DNA from: Diphasiastrum complanatum
Taxonomy: Eukaryota; Streptophyta; Lycopodiopsida; Lycopodiales; Lycopodiaceae
Assembly (NCBI GenBank): GCA_029204225.1
Contig: CM055107.1
Location: forward strand, 14,812,900-14,876,899
Reading direction: 5' to 3'
Length of the DNA stretch: 64,000 nucleotides
Shown here piece after piece: positions 36,158 through 47,949 of this stretch (positions within the stretch are counted from its first letter, which is position 1; each line of letters opens with the position of its first letter). Under the pieces are notes generated by a model, which was given only the letters and a program-made list of their open reading frames with translations, was not told where the DNA came from and did no database searches. The position numbers were made by a program, and so were the translations under genes.

Positions 36158-37067
36158 TGTTGTAAAGCTGACTCGGGTGCACCCAGCGTGCCCTGTAAGA
36201 CTCAAAGGGGTGACACTCTCTAAGGTCCCAGAGCAAGTTAGAACGTCAAGGATTGAGCCTCCGACCTGTGGTGACCCAGTCAAGTAGTCACAAGTCATGA
36301 GCTAGCTCTGGAGCTCGAGTCATGGCCTAGTTAGGAAAGCAAGTTGATTCGGCCGCCGGGACGGCTCCCGGGACCCATGTTCGGGAGCCAGATTGATTCT
36401 GCCAGGCTTAATCAGCAAAATAAAAACTAAGTCCTAAAAAGCGTGCTTTACCAGAAAGCACTATGTTTCAAACCAGAGGGGGTGCGCCGAATCACAGCAG
36501 AACTATAAGGGGAGTCCGGCAGACAGAAACTTGGGCAGCTCAACCAGCGCCAGGAATCCAGTCGCCAGGTCTCAGCTCCCTCTACCAGCACGAGCCAGGA
36601 ACAATGCCCAGCACGTGTTGGTGGCCCCGAGACTGGGCAGTCTATGTATGAATGTAACATCTTCCAAATCTAATAAAGTTGATCCTTGGGGATGATTATC
36701 ATTTCGGTTTCGCCTCCGGGACTGGTCCAAGTGGAAGGACCCTTACTACAACCTTTTTGCGTCGCTGGCGCCTAAGGGTCCCTGTCATCGACATGGGGCT
36801 TGCCGCTATGCCAATTGGTCAGTTTGGTGACCACTATGCCTTGGGTTTCATGTGTGGCTTGTCTTTGCGTTTGGTTACCTTTTGGGGACGGATTCTGAGT
36901 TGGCTTTTGGGTTGGTTGGGATTCCAGTTTTCTTAAGTCTGAATGGTTAAGCTTGTTACGTTTCTGAGTTGGCTTTTACGTAAGTGCAGGATGGATGAAT
37001 GTTAGACTTAAGCGCGTGTTGGGAAAACCGCTCAAGTCCCAGCGCCCTTTGAGGCGCCGGCGCAACA
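36158..37067 (+). repeat. 5' LTR of the plus-strand family B element
   Basis: 910 bp, TGTTGTAAAGCTGAC to GGCGCAACA. Near 36450 GTGCTTT-ACCAG-AAAGCAC makes a perfect 7-bp stem. Confidence 0.85.
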
Positions 37068-37069
37068 TG

Positions 37070-37081
37070 TGGTATCAGAGC
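37070..37081 (+). promoter_or_regulatory. tRNA-Met primer site, family B
   Basis: TGGTATCAGAGC two bases after the LTR end. Confidence 0.9.
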
Positions 37082-37157
37082 CGACTAGCCGGTCAGCGAC
37101 GCAAGTCTCACAGGGATGGACACTTTTTGGGATTTGTCAGGACAACCATTGCGCAAG

Positions 37158-37545
37158 GTGCTGCCCACAGTGTAAGCACGGGTGCGTCCACGGTCGGGGT
37201 GGTCGGCAGAACGGGGGACTTGATGAGTCAAAGTGCTGCCCTCGAGGTGTAAGCACGGTCAGTTTTCGTGGTTCGGGCCTGGCGCCGTGTGCACGTAGGA
37301 CAGATGAGACAATGTGCTGCCATTAGGTTGGTGAAAGCACGGTCTGTGCCTTGTGGGGTGCGGGGTGACATATTCGAACTGTACGGGTTAACCATTGATA
37401 CAGAGACGCTGCTCGAATTTGGGTGTAAAGCACGAGTGGTTAGCTGCTGGTGCGGGATAGCTGCCGATCGTTTAGCTATAAGGGCTATCGACCAAAAAGT
37501 GGTGGGGCGTGACTGAGGCAATGTGCTGCTTAATGGTGAAAGCAC
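37158..37545 (+). promoter_or_regulatory. array of GTGCT...AGCAC stem-loops in the leader
   Basis: Stem-loops of the form GTGCTGCC-loop-AAGCAC occur at 37158-37179, 37233-37256, 37314-37340 and 37523-37545, with a weaker one near 37408-37432. Each stem has at least GTGCT paired with AGCAC. They lie between primer site and gag, where retroelements carry packaging and dimerisation signals. Function is inferred. Confidence 0.55.
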
Positions 37546-37899
37546 GGATGGTTGGATGGATGTTTTCCCGTGGGCTGATTCTGTGATAGATTTGTGTGGG
37601 CGCGACTAGGTAAAGGTCCTACGTCCGGTCTCAGGGGGGTTTGTGGCTTGAGAGGGATCCTCTGTGTTTGCTTTGGTTGGTATGTTGCGTTTGTTGTGTG
37701 CTTGCTTGGACACAAATGACCTGGTTCCTACTTGGCTCTCATGTGATGTGGCGTGCTAAGTTTGAGGAGGGGATATTTTCATTAAAGCTGATTTAATAAA
37801 GAAGAAAAGAGAGATGTGGGGCCCGGTCGACAGAAGGGAGAGTTTCAAATATAAAAAGGATTGAGGCGATAATCTGTTGGAAGTACACCTCTGACTATA

Positions 37900-39855
37900 A
37901 TGGAGGACCATCTTGAAGAGTTACGAGCATTGACGGACGGAGAAGAGCTGGCTCGACAATACAGCTCTCGCACCATGTCCAAGTCGAGAAAGAAAGAGCG
38001 TATGCACTCCACAGTGGCGCCTCTCCAAGAAGAGATGGGTGGCCCTTCTGAACCTACACCAAGAGATGAACCCTTGCCAGAGGCGCAACAGGACCTCTTT
38101 GAAGGGAAGATGCGGCAATACTTATCAAGCGCAATGACGACTATGCTTAGCGAGGTGAAGAAGGACATAGAAACAGAAAGGAAAGAATGGCAAACATCCT
38201 TGCGAACCATGAACCTTACTCAATTTAACCTTGCTAGAGAAATGAGAGACGGGCTAACACAACTCAAAGCCAGGTTTAAAGAGTTGGAAGCAACTAGGGG
38301 GAATGCAGTGGCGCCTCCTCCACAGATACCAAGAGAACCACGAGCGCGAAGCACGGAAGGCCCAAGGAAGACTTCCAAAGTGAAAGCACCACCTACTTTA
38401 AAAGGAGAGCGTGACATTCGAGTTGTGGAAGATTGGTTGTTTCACATGGACCATTACTTCCATCTGATGAACACTCATGAGGAAGAAAGAACTGACTTGG
38501 CATTAGCATATTTTGAGGGCTACACTACAAACTGGTACCGGATGGCAGGAATGCATTTTCAGACATGGGACGCATTCAAAGCCGCGTTACGAGAGGAGTT
38601 CATACTGAAGGATTCACACATGAGATTGAGGACAGAATTATCGGGGCTCAAACAGAAAGGGTCATTGCGAGAGTACCTCAATAAATTCAGACAGAGTGTA
38701 TGGGTTATTGAAGATATGTCCGAGGCGGACAAAACTCATTACCTATTGTCTGGAATGCAATCTTGGACCCGACGTGCGATAGACAGCTACATGCCCCATG
38801 ATTTCAATTCAACTATTCGAGCGGCTGAAATGGTTTGTGATTATGAGAGCACATTGGCACCAGCTGCTCCCCAACCTCAACAAGAGTATTTAGTGCATCC
38901 AGACCGAGTCCGAGCTTCTTGTCAAGGGGGGACTCAACTCCAAATGGCAACCAAGCCTTGAGTAGCGTGAACAAGTTCTCAACAAAAATAGGGTTTGGCA
39001 ACCAAGGCAACAATGGAGAGAACATGTTCCAGAGAAGAAACAATGTTGGACCTTCAGCTAGTCACAGCAACAGCTCACCAACAGTGGGCAGTTCCATGCG
39101 TTGCTTCAACTGTCATCAGCAAGGTCACTCTTGGAGGTCATGCCCCAAACCATTGAATAAGCAAATCATGGCTGCCATTGAAGGATTTGATAGGATGGAG
39201 AGAGAGGCATTTGATCAAGAAGATGGTGAACAAGATGACGAAGAGGACCCAGAAACGGATTTGACGGAGTCTGACCTGAATGCCTTGCAACAGATAGGGG
39301 CACTTGTGGCGTATCGTGAACATCTTATGGCGACTCCTGCGAGAGGATCCAAGTTATTGTACCTGAAAGGCTGTATTCAAGGCAGGATCATTTACTTCAT
39401 GGTAGACCTGGGGGCGTCACATAACTACTTGTCAGAAAAACTGACAGGGGAATTGGACATCCAATGTGAAGAAAATGTGACTCCTATTTGTGTGGAGACC
39501 GCGAAAGGTACAATGACCACTTGTAGATTGGCAACCAACTTACCAATCTCTCTGGGAGCCTGGAAGAATCAACTAACGTTCACAATCTTGAAGATGGATG
39601 CCTTCGACGCTATTTTGGGATTAAGCTGGTTTAACGAACATGTGGTGGCCTTCTTGGCAGAAGGAGCTCACCTTGTGTGACCAAGCGAAAGCTCACTTCT
39701 TTAACGAAGGACATCCAACAGTGACAAACCAGCTGATGCGAGGTCAAATGGAGCCAACATTGCCTGCAGTTTCTACATCAGAGGTGAATCTAAGTGCCGA
39801 TGCAGAGCTCAAGGAGCTCAACCTGGACGACCAAACGAAATATCTAGAGTCCTAG
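37900..39855 (+). pseudogene. gag-protease of the plus-strand family B element, broken
   Basis: It begins MEDHLEELRALTDGEEL like the intact copy. It keeps the gag domain (EDWLFHMDHYF, YLNKFRQSVWVIEDM), the knuckle CFNCHQQGHSWRSC and the protease motif VDLGASHNYL. A small frameshift near 38880 splits it into frames 37900-38961 and 38919-39680. A deletion of about 250 bp near 39660, relative to the intact copy, removes the region after AFLA and shifts the frame. The tail then ends LDDQTKYLES at 39855. The family's second 50-residue repeat is also lost. Confidence 0.85.
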
Positions 39856-40194
39856 GGGACTCATCCAGATGTGCGACGAAAACGACATATCTGAGGCTTA
39901 AGGGAGCCGTAAGTACTTTTTCTTTCATGTTAATAAAGTAAGCCGCATTTCTCATCGAGGAGTGAGCTTTAGTTTAATGTTTAAGTGCAGCTGCTTTACA
40001 CAGGTTTTATGTAAGTGAACTAGATCCACACTTTTCCTGTGCTGGGTGCAAAACACAATATCATTACTTCTCTTTACAGTTGGTTTCCTTTGGCCGGTGA
40101 ATCAAGCCCGTGCCCTTGTATATGTGACTAAAGTCTTGCCGATGAATTAAGCCCGTGCCATGAGTCTTAGGTTCTAGTTTGGCCCTAATGAGGA

Positions 40195-40971
40195 TGTTGT
40201 AAAGCTGACTTGGGTGCACCCAGCGTGCCCTGTAAGACTCAAAGGGGTGACACTCTCTAAGGTTCCAGAGCAAGTTAGAACGTCAAGGACTGAGCCTCCG
40301 ACCTGTGGTGAGCCAGTCAAGTAGTCACAAGTCATGAGCTAGCTCTGGAGCGCGAGTCATGGCCTAGTCAGGAAAGCAAGTTGATTCGGCCACCGGGACG
40401 GCTCCCGGGACCCATGTCCGGGAGCCAGATTGATTCTGCCAGGCTTAATCAGCAAAATAAAAACTAAGTCCTAAAAAGCGTGCTTTACCAAAAAGCGCTA
40501 TGTTTCAAACCAGAGGGGGTGCGCCGAATCATAGCAGACCTATAGGGGGAGTCCGACAGACAGAAACTTGGGCAGCTCAACCAGCGCCAGGAATCCAGTC
40601 GCCAGGTCTCAGCTCCCTCTACCAGCACGAGCCAGGCACAATGCCCAGCACGTGTTGGTGGCCCCGAGACCGATCAGTCTATGTATGAATGTAACCTCTT
40701 CCAAATCTAATAAAGTTGATCCTTGGGGATGATTACCATTTCGGTTTCGCCTCCGGGACTGGTCCAAGTGGAAGGACCCTTACTACAACCTTTTTGCGTC
40801 GCTGGCGCCTAAGGGTCCCTGTCATCGACATGGGGCTTGCCGCTATGCCAATTGGTCAGTTTGGCGACCACTATGCCTTGGGTTTCATGTGTGGCTTGTC
40901 TTTGCCTTTGGTTACCTTTTGGGGACGGATTCTGAGTGGGCTTTTGGGTTGGTTGGGATTCCAGTTTTCTT
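40195..40971 (+). repeat. 3' LTR of the plus-strand family B element, truncated
   Basis: It starts TGTTGTAAAGCTGACTTGGG and matches the 5' LTR until CCAGTTTTCTTAG, losing the last 140 or so bases. Confidence 0.85.
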
Positions 40972-41395
40972 AGCCTGTTTCTTGGGTTAGTTTCATTTAC
41001 AACAACGCCCACCAGACGCAAGCAGGAAGTCAAAAGTTGGAAAGGGCAATTTCAGGGGAGATCTTCTGTGGAGCAGTTGGTCTTCATTTTGGGACGGCCA
41101 CCTTCGGAACTGAATCTCACTGAGCATGGGTGATATCCAGAATTTGTGGGGCGGATTTGCAGTTCAACTACTCGCACGTGAACGGCAACGAAACGACTCA
41201 ATGTTTGCAAAGGATGGATGGCTAGCCTGTTTCTTGGGTTAGTTTCATTTGCGACAATGCCCACCAGACGCAAGCAGGAAGTCAAAAGTTGGAAAGGGCA
41301 ATTTCAGGGGAGATCTTCTATGGAGCAGTTGGTCTTCATTTTGGGATGGCCACCTTCGGAACTGAAACTCACTGAGCATGGGTGATATCCAGTAT
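40972..41395. repeat. 252-bp direct tandem duplication
   Basis: AGCCTGTTTCTTGGGTTAGT begins at 40972 and again at 41224. About 170 bp of the second copy match with few changes, to CATGGGTGATATCCAG. Confidence 0.9.
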
Positions 41396-42722
41396 CAGTT
41401 GGGTTCTTCCTCAAAGGGGAAAGACTAGGATCCTCTTCAGAGATTGGCAACAAGTTGGATCGAGCCATAATCCTAGCAGATGGGAAGCAAAGTGTTGGAA
41501 AGGCTTTTTGTCCGAAGAACTCTACTCTAAGTCCGATCAGCTGATTTTATAAGTGGAGGGGAACTATCACACACACCTCTCTCTTGGGGCAAATTTTGAA
41601 TGAAAGTTGATCAAAATGGGGGCAAATTCAAGGTGACCTAGCCATACTCACACGAGGAGACTGGCGAACTTTGGACCTAATAAGTTGACAAGTTTTGTTA
41701 TGGAAAGGAAAGTTTGTTATAGGCTTTCTCTGGACCAGCAATGATGAGGAAACATATGAGTATGCTGGCTTGTGTTATGTGTAAGGCAGCTGATCAATGA
41801 AGGAACTGTGAAAGTTGAGTCTTGCATGAGAGACTTGGTATTTCGAACGGACGCTAAGGGACAGTTCGCGTTGAGATCGGACTAGTGCAAACTCTGGGTG
41901 CATGTGTCTGATTCAAAGAGAGCTACTTGAAGCCAAGCTCGATGTACACTTCTTGTTTTGACTGTGAGGCAACTGACCAGTGATGGAATTGTGAAAGTCA
42001 AGTTTTGCGCGACGGACATGGTGCTTCAAACAAACGCGAAGAGATAGTTCGGATGCGGATCAAACTGGTGCGACCCTTTGGCTTTCCACGAGGTCAATGG
42101 TTACATTTGGGCTGATTCAAAGAGCTACTTCAAGCTAAGTGAGAGGTGCATTGCGGAGTACTCAATCTTTGTCTACCTTAAAGATTCAATATGAAAAAGT
42201 ATCAAGATCAGGCTGGGACAAGGAGAGAAATCAAGGTGCAGAAGCAACAAGGCACGGAGTGGACCATAAAGTGGGCAATCAAACGATAAATCCTTTGGCT
42301 CAGGGAGCCTTCATACCTGTGCGGAACTGAACAAATCTGGTGCTCAGGGAGCTCAACACAAAGTGCATCAAGGACAAATCAGGAGCTCAAAGGAGTTCCA
42401 AAGTCGAAAGTCAGAAGCGACAGGGGCGAACATTTCAAAGAAAGGCCTCTGTCACCAGTTAATAAGGTTTTTGGGTTTTACGAAAGCGATATCAAATCTA
42501 CGCTTTTCCCAGACAAAGATATATTTTCAAGTTATGTAATCTTTCAGTACAAAGAGCTGAGCCTTCGACTTGTGGTGTGCCAGCTTCAATGTTAATAAAA
42601 AGTGGCCAGTAAATTGAGTACTGTGCCAAGTAGCTTAAATGTATAGTTAGTTTAATTGGGAGACACCTTTACTTTAATCTGACATCTGATGAGGACATCA
42701 GATTTTATAAAGGTGGGGTGGA
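41396..42722 (+). mobile_element. 3' non-coding part of a family A element, with polypurine tract
   Basis: About 1.3 kb without a recognisable protein, ending in AAAGGTGGGGTGGA at 42709-42722, directly before a family A LTR. That run is the polypurine tract and sets the element's plus orientation. Its gag, if it had one, has been replaced or displaced by the family B element to the left. Confidence 0.6.
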
Positions 42723-44066
42723 TGTTGTAAAGCTACCTTTACAAGCTTTACTTTCGGCTCCATCGGCGCCAACTATGTCCCCGGCGCCAGTAGCGCCCGT
42801 GCCGTCGCCAACGGCGCCGGCGCTGCTCCCGGCGCCACTGTGACCAGATTCCAGCCGGCGCCAAGTTCCTATGGCTGAAAATCTTTGATCGGTTCTAGCG
42901 GAGTCCAGAGAGCTCAGATCGATGTGCAATCACCTCACACGATCTAGGCATGATTAAAGGAAGCCTGGGATCAATAAAATCTAGAGAGAGAAAATAACTT
43001 TTTAGAAAGAGAAAATCTTAGAGAGAGAAAAATGTGCTTTACCAGCTTGGGTAGAGTGCTTGGTATGAGGGGGGGTGCCGAATCACACCAATACTATAGG
43101 GGAGTGCGGGTTGCGACTCAGGGCGAGCTCCAACCAAGTCTCAGCCTCCCTTGCTGGAATGTTGTCATGGCTGTCGCCTTGGCATGCTAGCGCCCCGGAG
43201 ACTAGGGTCGGTCACACACTTGAAATGTAACCTTCTCAAATTTATCAATAAAGTGGGATTTTTGTCAAACTGACTCTGATTACCTTCTGGGTTTCAGTGT
43301 TCGGTAAAACCGCCAGTTGTAAGGTCGCTTCCAAATTTTTAAAGTTGGCACACAGCTGAGGGTCGTATCCCGGGACGCCAACGGTATGCCGTCGGGACCA
43401 TTCGGTCCGTGGCGCCAGCGATATGTTGTCAAGACCATTTGGTCCAGGAACTGGTTGTTTCCATATCTGTCGCGGCTTGTGGTTCTGAGTGTTCCTTGCA
43501 TGAACGTGAATGGGTTAAGCTCTTGGGGAACGGGCTCTAACCTGGCGGCTGAGTTGGATGGCTTGCTTGGGTGGACGTTACCTGTTTATGGCTGTCCAGT
43601 CTGGCGTGGCACCAGGTTGGCTTTCAGCGCTCGTGACGAAGCTTTCAGTTGGTTAAGTCTGATGTAAGTCAGACCGCTTGCTTGGAATGGATGTTACTCG
43701 TTTGTAACGAAGCTTTGAGTTGGTTAAGTTTGATGTATGTCGGGCGACTTGCTTGGAGGGAAGTCACCCACATCGGGACCCCCGATCTGGCATGGCGCCA
43801 GGTTGGATCTCAATGTTGGTTCTCGTAACTTCAAGTGGGTTAAGTCTGATCGTTGTTGGCGAGTTGGCTGCTTTTATGTCAAGTGGGTTTGGATGACAAG
43901 AGTTGAAGGCTGGGAAGCTAAGTCGTGGTTCCTGGCTCCCTTTGGGATGCCTGCGCTACAGTTGGCGAGTTGGCTGCTTGTATGTCAAGTGGGTTTGGAT
44001 GGCAAGAGTTGAAGGCTGGGAAGCTAAGTCGTGGTTCCCTGCTCCCTTTGGGATGCCTGCGCTACA
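42723..44066 (+). repeat. family A 3' LTR, complete, with internal duplication
   Basis: TGTTGTAAAGCTACC to GATGCCTGCGCTACA, 1,344 bp. About 107 bp near the end (43855-43961 and 43962-44066) are tandemly duplicated, which accounts for the excess over the 1,225-bp minus copy. Confidence 0.85.
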
Positions 44067-44370
44067 GCTGGTAAAGCACGTTTTTCTCTCTCTAGGATTT
44101 TCTCTTTCTAGAAAGTCATTTTCTCTCTCTAGATTTTATTGATCCCCAGGCTTCTTTTAATCATGCCTAGATCGTGTGAGGTGATTGCACATAGATCTGA
44201 GCTCTCTGGACTCCGCTAGAACTGATTAAAGATTTTCAGCCATAGGCACTTGGCGCCGACTGGATTCTGGTCACAGTGACCCCGGGAGCAGCAGTGGGGT
44301 TGGTGGCGCCGAGGATATAGATGGCGCAGATGACGCCGGAAGTAAAGCTTGTAAAGGTAGCTTTACAACA
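44067..44370 (-). repeat. family A LTR fragment, minus orientation
   Basis: Starts at GCTGGTAAAGCACG and ends GGTAGCTTTACAACA, the reverse of the LTR start. It abuts the complete plus LTR head to head. Confidence 0.85.
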
Positions 44371-44800
44371 CTATGTTATGAACTCTTTTCCTTTCTTTCC
44401 TCTCCTTTCCTTCCCTGATCTTTCCCGTGTTGTTTCGGACCAAGTTGTGGATGCTGGGGTTGCCTTCCTCCGCCGTTTTGGCCGGACTCGTCGCTGCTCT
44501 CTGTCCAGAGTCAAAGTTTTGGCTGTTGCTCTCCTTTATGGCATTTTGGAAGCCCGTCGTCTTTCTTCTAATCCTTATCTCTTCGCTGACCTTGAGCTTC
44601 AATCCATCCTCCGTCGCATTGACTCTCATGTGGTTACTGGGCTCATGCGTCAGACCAAGCTCACTTGGCTCCAACAAGAGGACCTTCCTTCCTCCTTTTT
44701 CTTCTGTGTTCTTCGTCGCAAGCGTGAGTCCTGTTTTTTCCACTCGCTTGCTGTTGCTAGTTCTGTTCTTACTGATTTTTGGCAGCCTAAAGATATGTGA
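44371..44800 (+). pseudogene. L1-like LINE fragment between endonuclease and reverse transcriptase
   Basis: The frame includes DAGVAFLRRFGRTRRCSLSR, then LMRQTKLTWLQQEDLPSSFF and FCVLRRKRE, with VLTDFW at the end. The order K-x-x-W-x-x-x-x-D-x-P-S-x-F-F, then a basic segment, then VLTD, is the linker that precedes the reverse transcriptase in L1-type ORF2 proteins. Neither endonuclease nor reverse transcriptase is present. It begins exactly at the edge of the family A LTR fragment. Confidence 0.45.
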
Positions 44801-44805
44801 CTACG

Positions 44806-45212
44806 ATCTATTCAAAACACCTAATTTGATAGATCACCCGACAATCTATCAGAACAGGTGTTCTGAATAGATCGCAACCCAACAAAACTTGCAACAAGAA
44901 ACCAAAAATATGTGCACAAAGGTGTGTGGCTGCGACCTGTTTTGATAGATTGTTGGGCGATCTGTCAGAACAGGTGTTCTGAATAAATCGCAGCCCAAAA
45001 AAATTGCAACCATGCAACACTGTTCTAAACACCCGATAATGCAACATTGGTTTACAATAACTATTTTGAATTCAAAATCATCATCCTTGAAGACTTTGGT
45101 CAGATTTCCATAACAAATTATTTGGCCAAGCAACCTATCGAACACCTACTTTATGGATCGTCGGGTGATCTATCGGAACAGGTGTTCTGATAGGTCACTG
45201 GCCACGATATTT
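44806..45212. repeat. repeats with palindromic core GAACAGGTGTTC
   Basis: The phrase GATCTATCAGAACAGGTGTT with a following CTGAATAGATCGCARCCCA occurs near 44848, 44959 and 45166, the last diverged. The core is a near-perfect palindrome flanked by GATCTATC/GATAGRTC. Confidence 0.7.
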
Positions 45213-46720
45213 TGGGCTGGTTGGAAGCTAAAAAGTTTTTAGATCAAATATCGCTTTTGAAAATGATGCCCTTGTGACAGATGAAGGAATCCAGGCAGCC
45301 TCAAAATTCCAAAGTTCAAACATGCACATTTCTAGGCTTTTTGCTCTTTATGTAGTGTTAGAAAATTTTCCATATTTTCATGTCATGGCAACCTCCATTG
45401 TTGTGCGATGCATAATAGCAGCTAGTTAAGCACAATATGTTTTCCTGCAAAACTGTGGAGTTTTTTTTTACCAATACTATGTCTATGTCTTCTCCATCTT
45501 CGTGAGCTAATTGTATTGCTTAGTTGTGTTGCTTTTCTTTATCTAAAAGTTTTACACTTGCCCTATGCTTTTGGTAGATCTTGAAATCAAAGCACTTTTA
45601 AACCAAGAGAAAAAGACCATTGTCTCAAGATGAGGATTTTCTGCTTTATGAGAATAGATATCGAATTAAAGTTCACAAGTTGGAACATCATGGGTTCTTA
45701 GATAACTAGAGCTATACTCTTTTTGCTAGCCTTTCTGGCTTGGCATTCACATCACACCAGTAAGGAAACAAGCATGCCTTCTCAATGTCAATTTACAGAT
45801 TAAGGGATGAATCTTTATTCGAATAGGAACGTATAGCTTACCACTTAAAATTTTTCGTGTTGACACATGGCACCTTGAAGATAATATTTCCTATTTTTGA
45901 AATTCTAGCAAGTTCTCTCTTGAAGTATGAGTAGAGATAGAATTTACCATAATTCATAAAACATGAGTGCATGGTATTTTGTGGTAAAAAAACGACCTGC
46001 AATGTTTTGTTTATGAAACTATCAGCATATGCTCATTTTGAAGCAAATGCATCCTTGCAAATTTTAGTATTTGTCTGATCAATACAATATTTTGGTATTC
46101 TCCTCATTTATAAGTTGGGCTAGTTGCTTGATTTTCTATTCAGTTTCATTTAAAACAAAATGCTTGCTTTATGGGCTGATAATCTATTGGTATCAAAAGA
46201 CTTCCTAGAGCTTCAACTTGACAGAGGATTTTCTCTCTTTGCCCAGTAACAACGGTTGTAGACTTTTACTAAAGTTCTACATCCCTTCTATTTATCACTT
46301 GGTACACTTTCATTGTCAACTCATTTAATTCTTTCTCATTTCACATTTTTCTTCTTTTATATTTTATCAGGTTACATATGCTATAGTCGAATTTCATTTC
46401 TAAAACGTGGACTAAGAAAATAATGAGTTTTAGTAAAACAAATCACGGAGAAGAAGATTATTTTGCTGGGCTTTCCTATTGTCAAAGAAGAGACACCCTT
46501 TAAATTCAATGATAATATTTTCAAAAAAAATGCTACAAGAGCTCTTGCACTCATGCTATGTTTGCAACAAAGGCATCAATGGTAGCTTTCACTTGAGAAA
46601 TTTGATAAATGTGTTATACTTGATAAAAAGTATTGATGAAACAACATATTACTTTACCTAATCTACTTCAAAAACAATTGCTAGTACACATGGAAATAAA
46701 TGATTAGACCAAACATAAGT
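45213..46720. other. AT-rich region without a supported gene
   Basis: No frame longer than about 60 codons carries a recognisable motif. Nothing else is seen. Confidence 0.4.
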
Positions 46721-47010
46721 GATGATGTGGCTTGGGCTAGTTAGCCTTGCTACAAGTGTCTTAAATAGGTTGGATGTGTGAATGTGTTGGCATGACACCT
46801 AGTAACCAATCAAAAGAGAGATATGTATCTAAGTGGTCCAATCATAGTTGAGGACTCATAAGTGATGATGTGGCTCAAGCTAGTTATGCTTGCTACAAGT
46901 GTCTTAAATAGGTTGGATGTGTGACTCATTCCTATGTGTTGGCATGACACCTAGTGACCAATCAGAAGAGAGATATATATCTAAGTGGTCCAATCATAGT
47001 TGAGCACTCA
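46721..47010. repeat. 140-150 bp direct duplication
   Basis: GTGATGATGTGGCTYRRGCT, CTACAAGTGTCTTAAATAGG and GGTCCAATCATAGTTGAG follow in the same order twice (starts near 46719 and 46861). The second copy has a short insertion (ACTCATTCCT). Confidence 0.85.
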
Positions 47011-47446
47011 TATGTCACTCAACCAATCACATCTAGAGGAGGAGAAAAGGGGGCTTGATGAGAATCAAGCATGCCCTTTTCGAGATCCTATAAAGAGGCT
47101 TGATAGGTTCATTTGCATGTAAGTTTTTTGGAGTTAAGTGAGATACTATAATTTTGAGTCATTTTGGACTTTCTCTCTCTACACGAGTTTTTCCTTGTGT
47201 ATTTCTCTCTCTACCCGAGAGCAAGGCTTTTCCATACATAGTTTTTATTTTGACAAGTCTCCACACATGTGAATGTACTTGTTTGATTGATATGTGCATG
47301 TAATGAAGTGCTCTTGCCTTAGTTTTATCAAATAGATCTTGATTATCAATCTATGCTTGATCTTTATGCAATCACCAAGTCTTAGGAGATCATAATCACA
47401 CTTTGTGGCACTCCAGACGTGTGAAATTTCACATCGTATCAGAGCC
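47011..47446 (+). mobile_element. Copia-type LTR end and primer site remnant
   Basis: GTGTGAAATTTCACA ends at 47433 and is followed by TCGTATCAGAGC, one mismatch from the tRNA-Met primer site. TG...CA and the TTTCACA end resemble the Copia element at 5.4 kb. The 5' boundary is unknown; the direct duplication upstream may be part of the same LTR. No gag follows. Confidence 0.5.
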
Positions 47447-47780
47447 TACCTAAGCTATTTCATGCATGCATCATTAGAATTGTGATAATTTGCCTTGAAA
47501 TCAAGAGTGTGAGAGTGTAGTTACATCTCCCATGCTATCTTCGATCAAGAGGGTTCATTATCATATTGATTGCACCTGATCTAGTACTGTACAGATTTCA
47601 GTGCTCAGACACGTGTGAAGGACCAACTTTGACCAAGTGATTTTCTTCCAAGTTAGATCCAAATTCTATGCTAGATAGCTTGCTAGAAAGCTAGTAGAGT
47701 CAAGATTGTGTTGCAATTGGTTTCAAATCATTTGGATCTTTCAATCAAAAGTTATAGCCCTGGAAGTTGTCAACTTGAAA

Positions 47781-47900
47781 GGTCGACACGAAAATGATCG
47801 ACCCAAAAGTGATCGACACGAAAGTGACCGACAAGAAAGTGATAGACTCGAAAGTCATCGACACGAAAATAATCACCATCGAAGTCTTCAACACAAAATA
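47781..47900. repeat. 15-bp minisatellite, eight units
   Basis: Units of GATCGACACGAAAGT repeat eight times. Since 15 is a multiple of three, the plus frame encodes a HESDR-like pentapeptide repeat within a 77-codon frame (47706-47939). Confidence 0.9.
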
Positions 47901-47949
47901 TCGAACCCCAAACAAGTGCTGAAGGCAGATATCGAGTAGAATGAATCGA

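Larger units (their letters stand above)
36158..40971 (+). mobile_element. family B gag-only LTR element, decayed copy
   Basis: The order is LTR, tRNA-Met primer site, leader with stem-loops, broken gag-protease gene, non-coding tail and truncated 3' LTR. It is the same family as the intact minus-strand element at 58454-63707. There is no reverse transcriptase, RNase H or integrase in the 350 bp or so between gag and the 3' LTR. Confidence 0.85.

Noticed and set aside
36679-36936. 85-codon frame found four times, in each family B LTR
   Set aside because: It lies wholly inside the LTR and is conserved only because the LTRs are nearly identical. It has no domain and breaks no rule for non-coding sequence.
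33248-44370. One giant DNA transposon with terminal inverted repeats
   Set aside because: The inverted ends are LTR starts, primer sites and polypurine tracts lie inside, no transposase is present and no target duplication was found.
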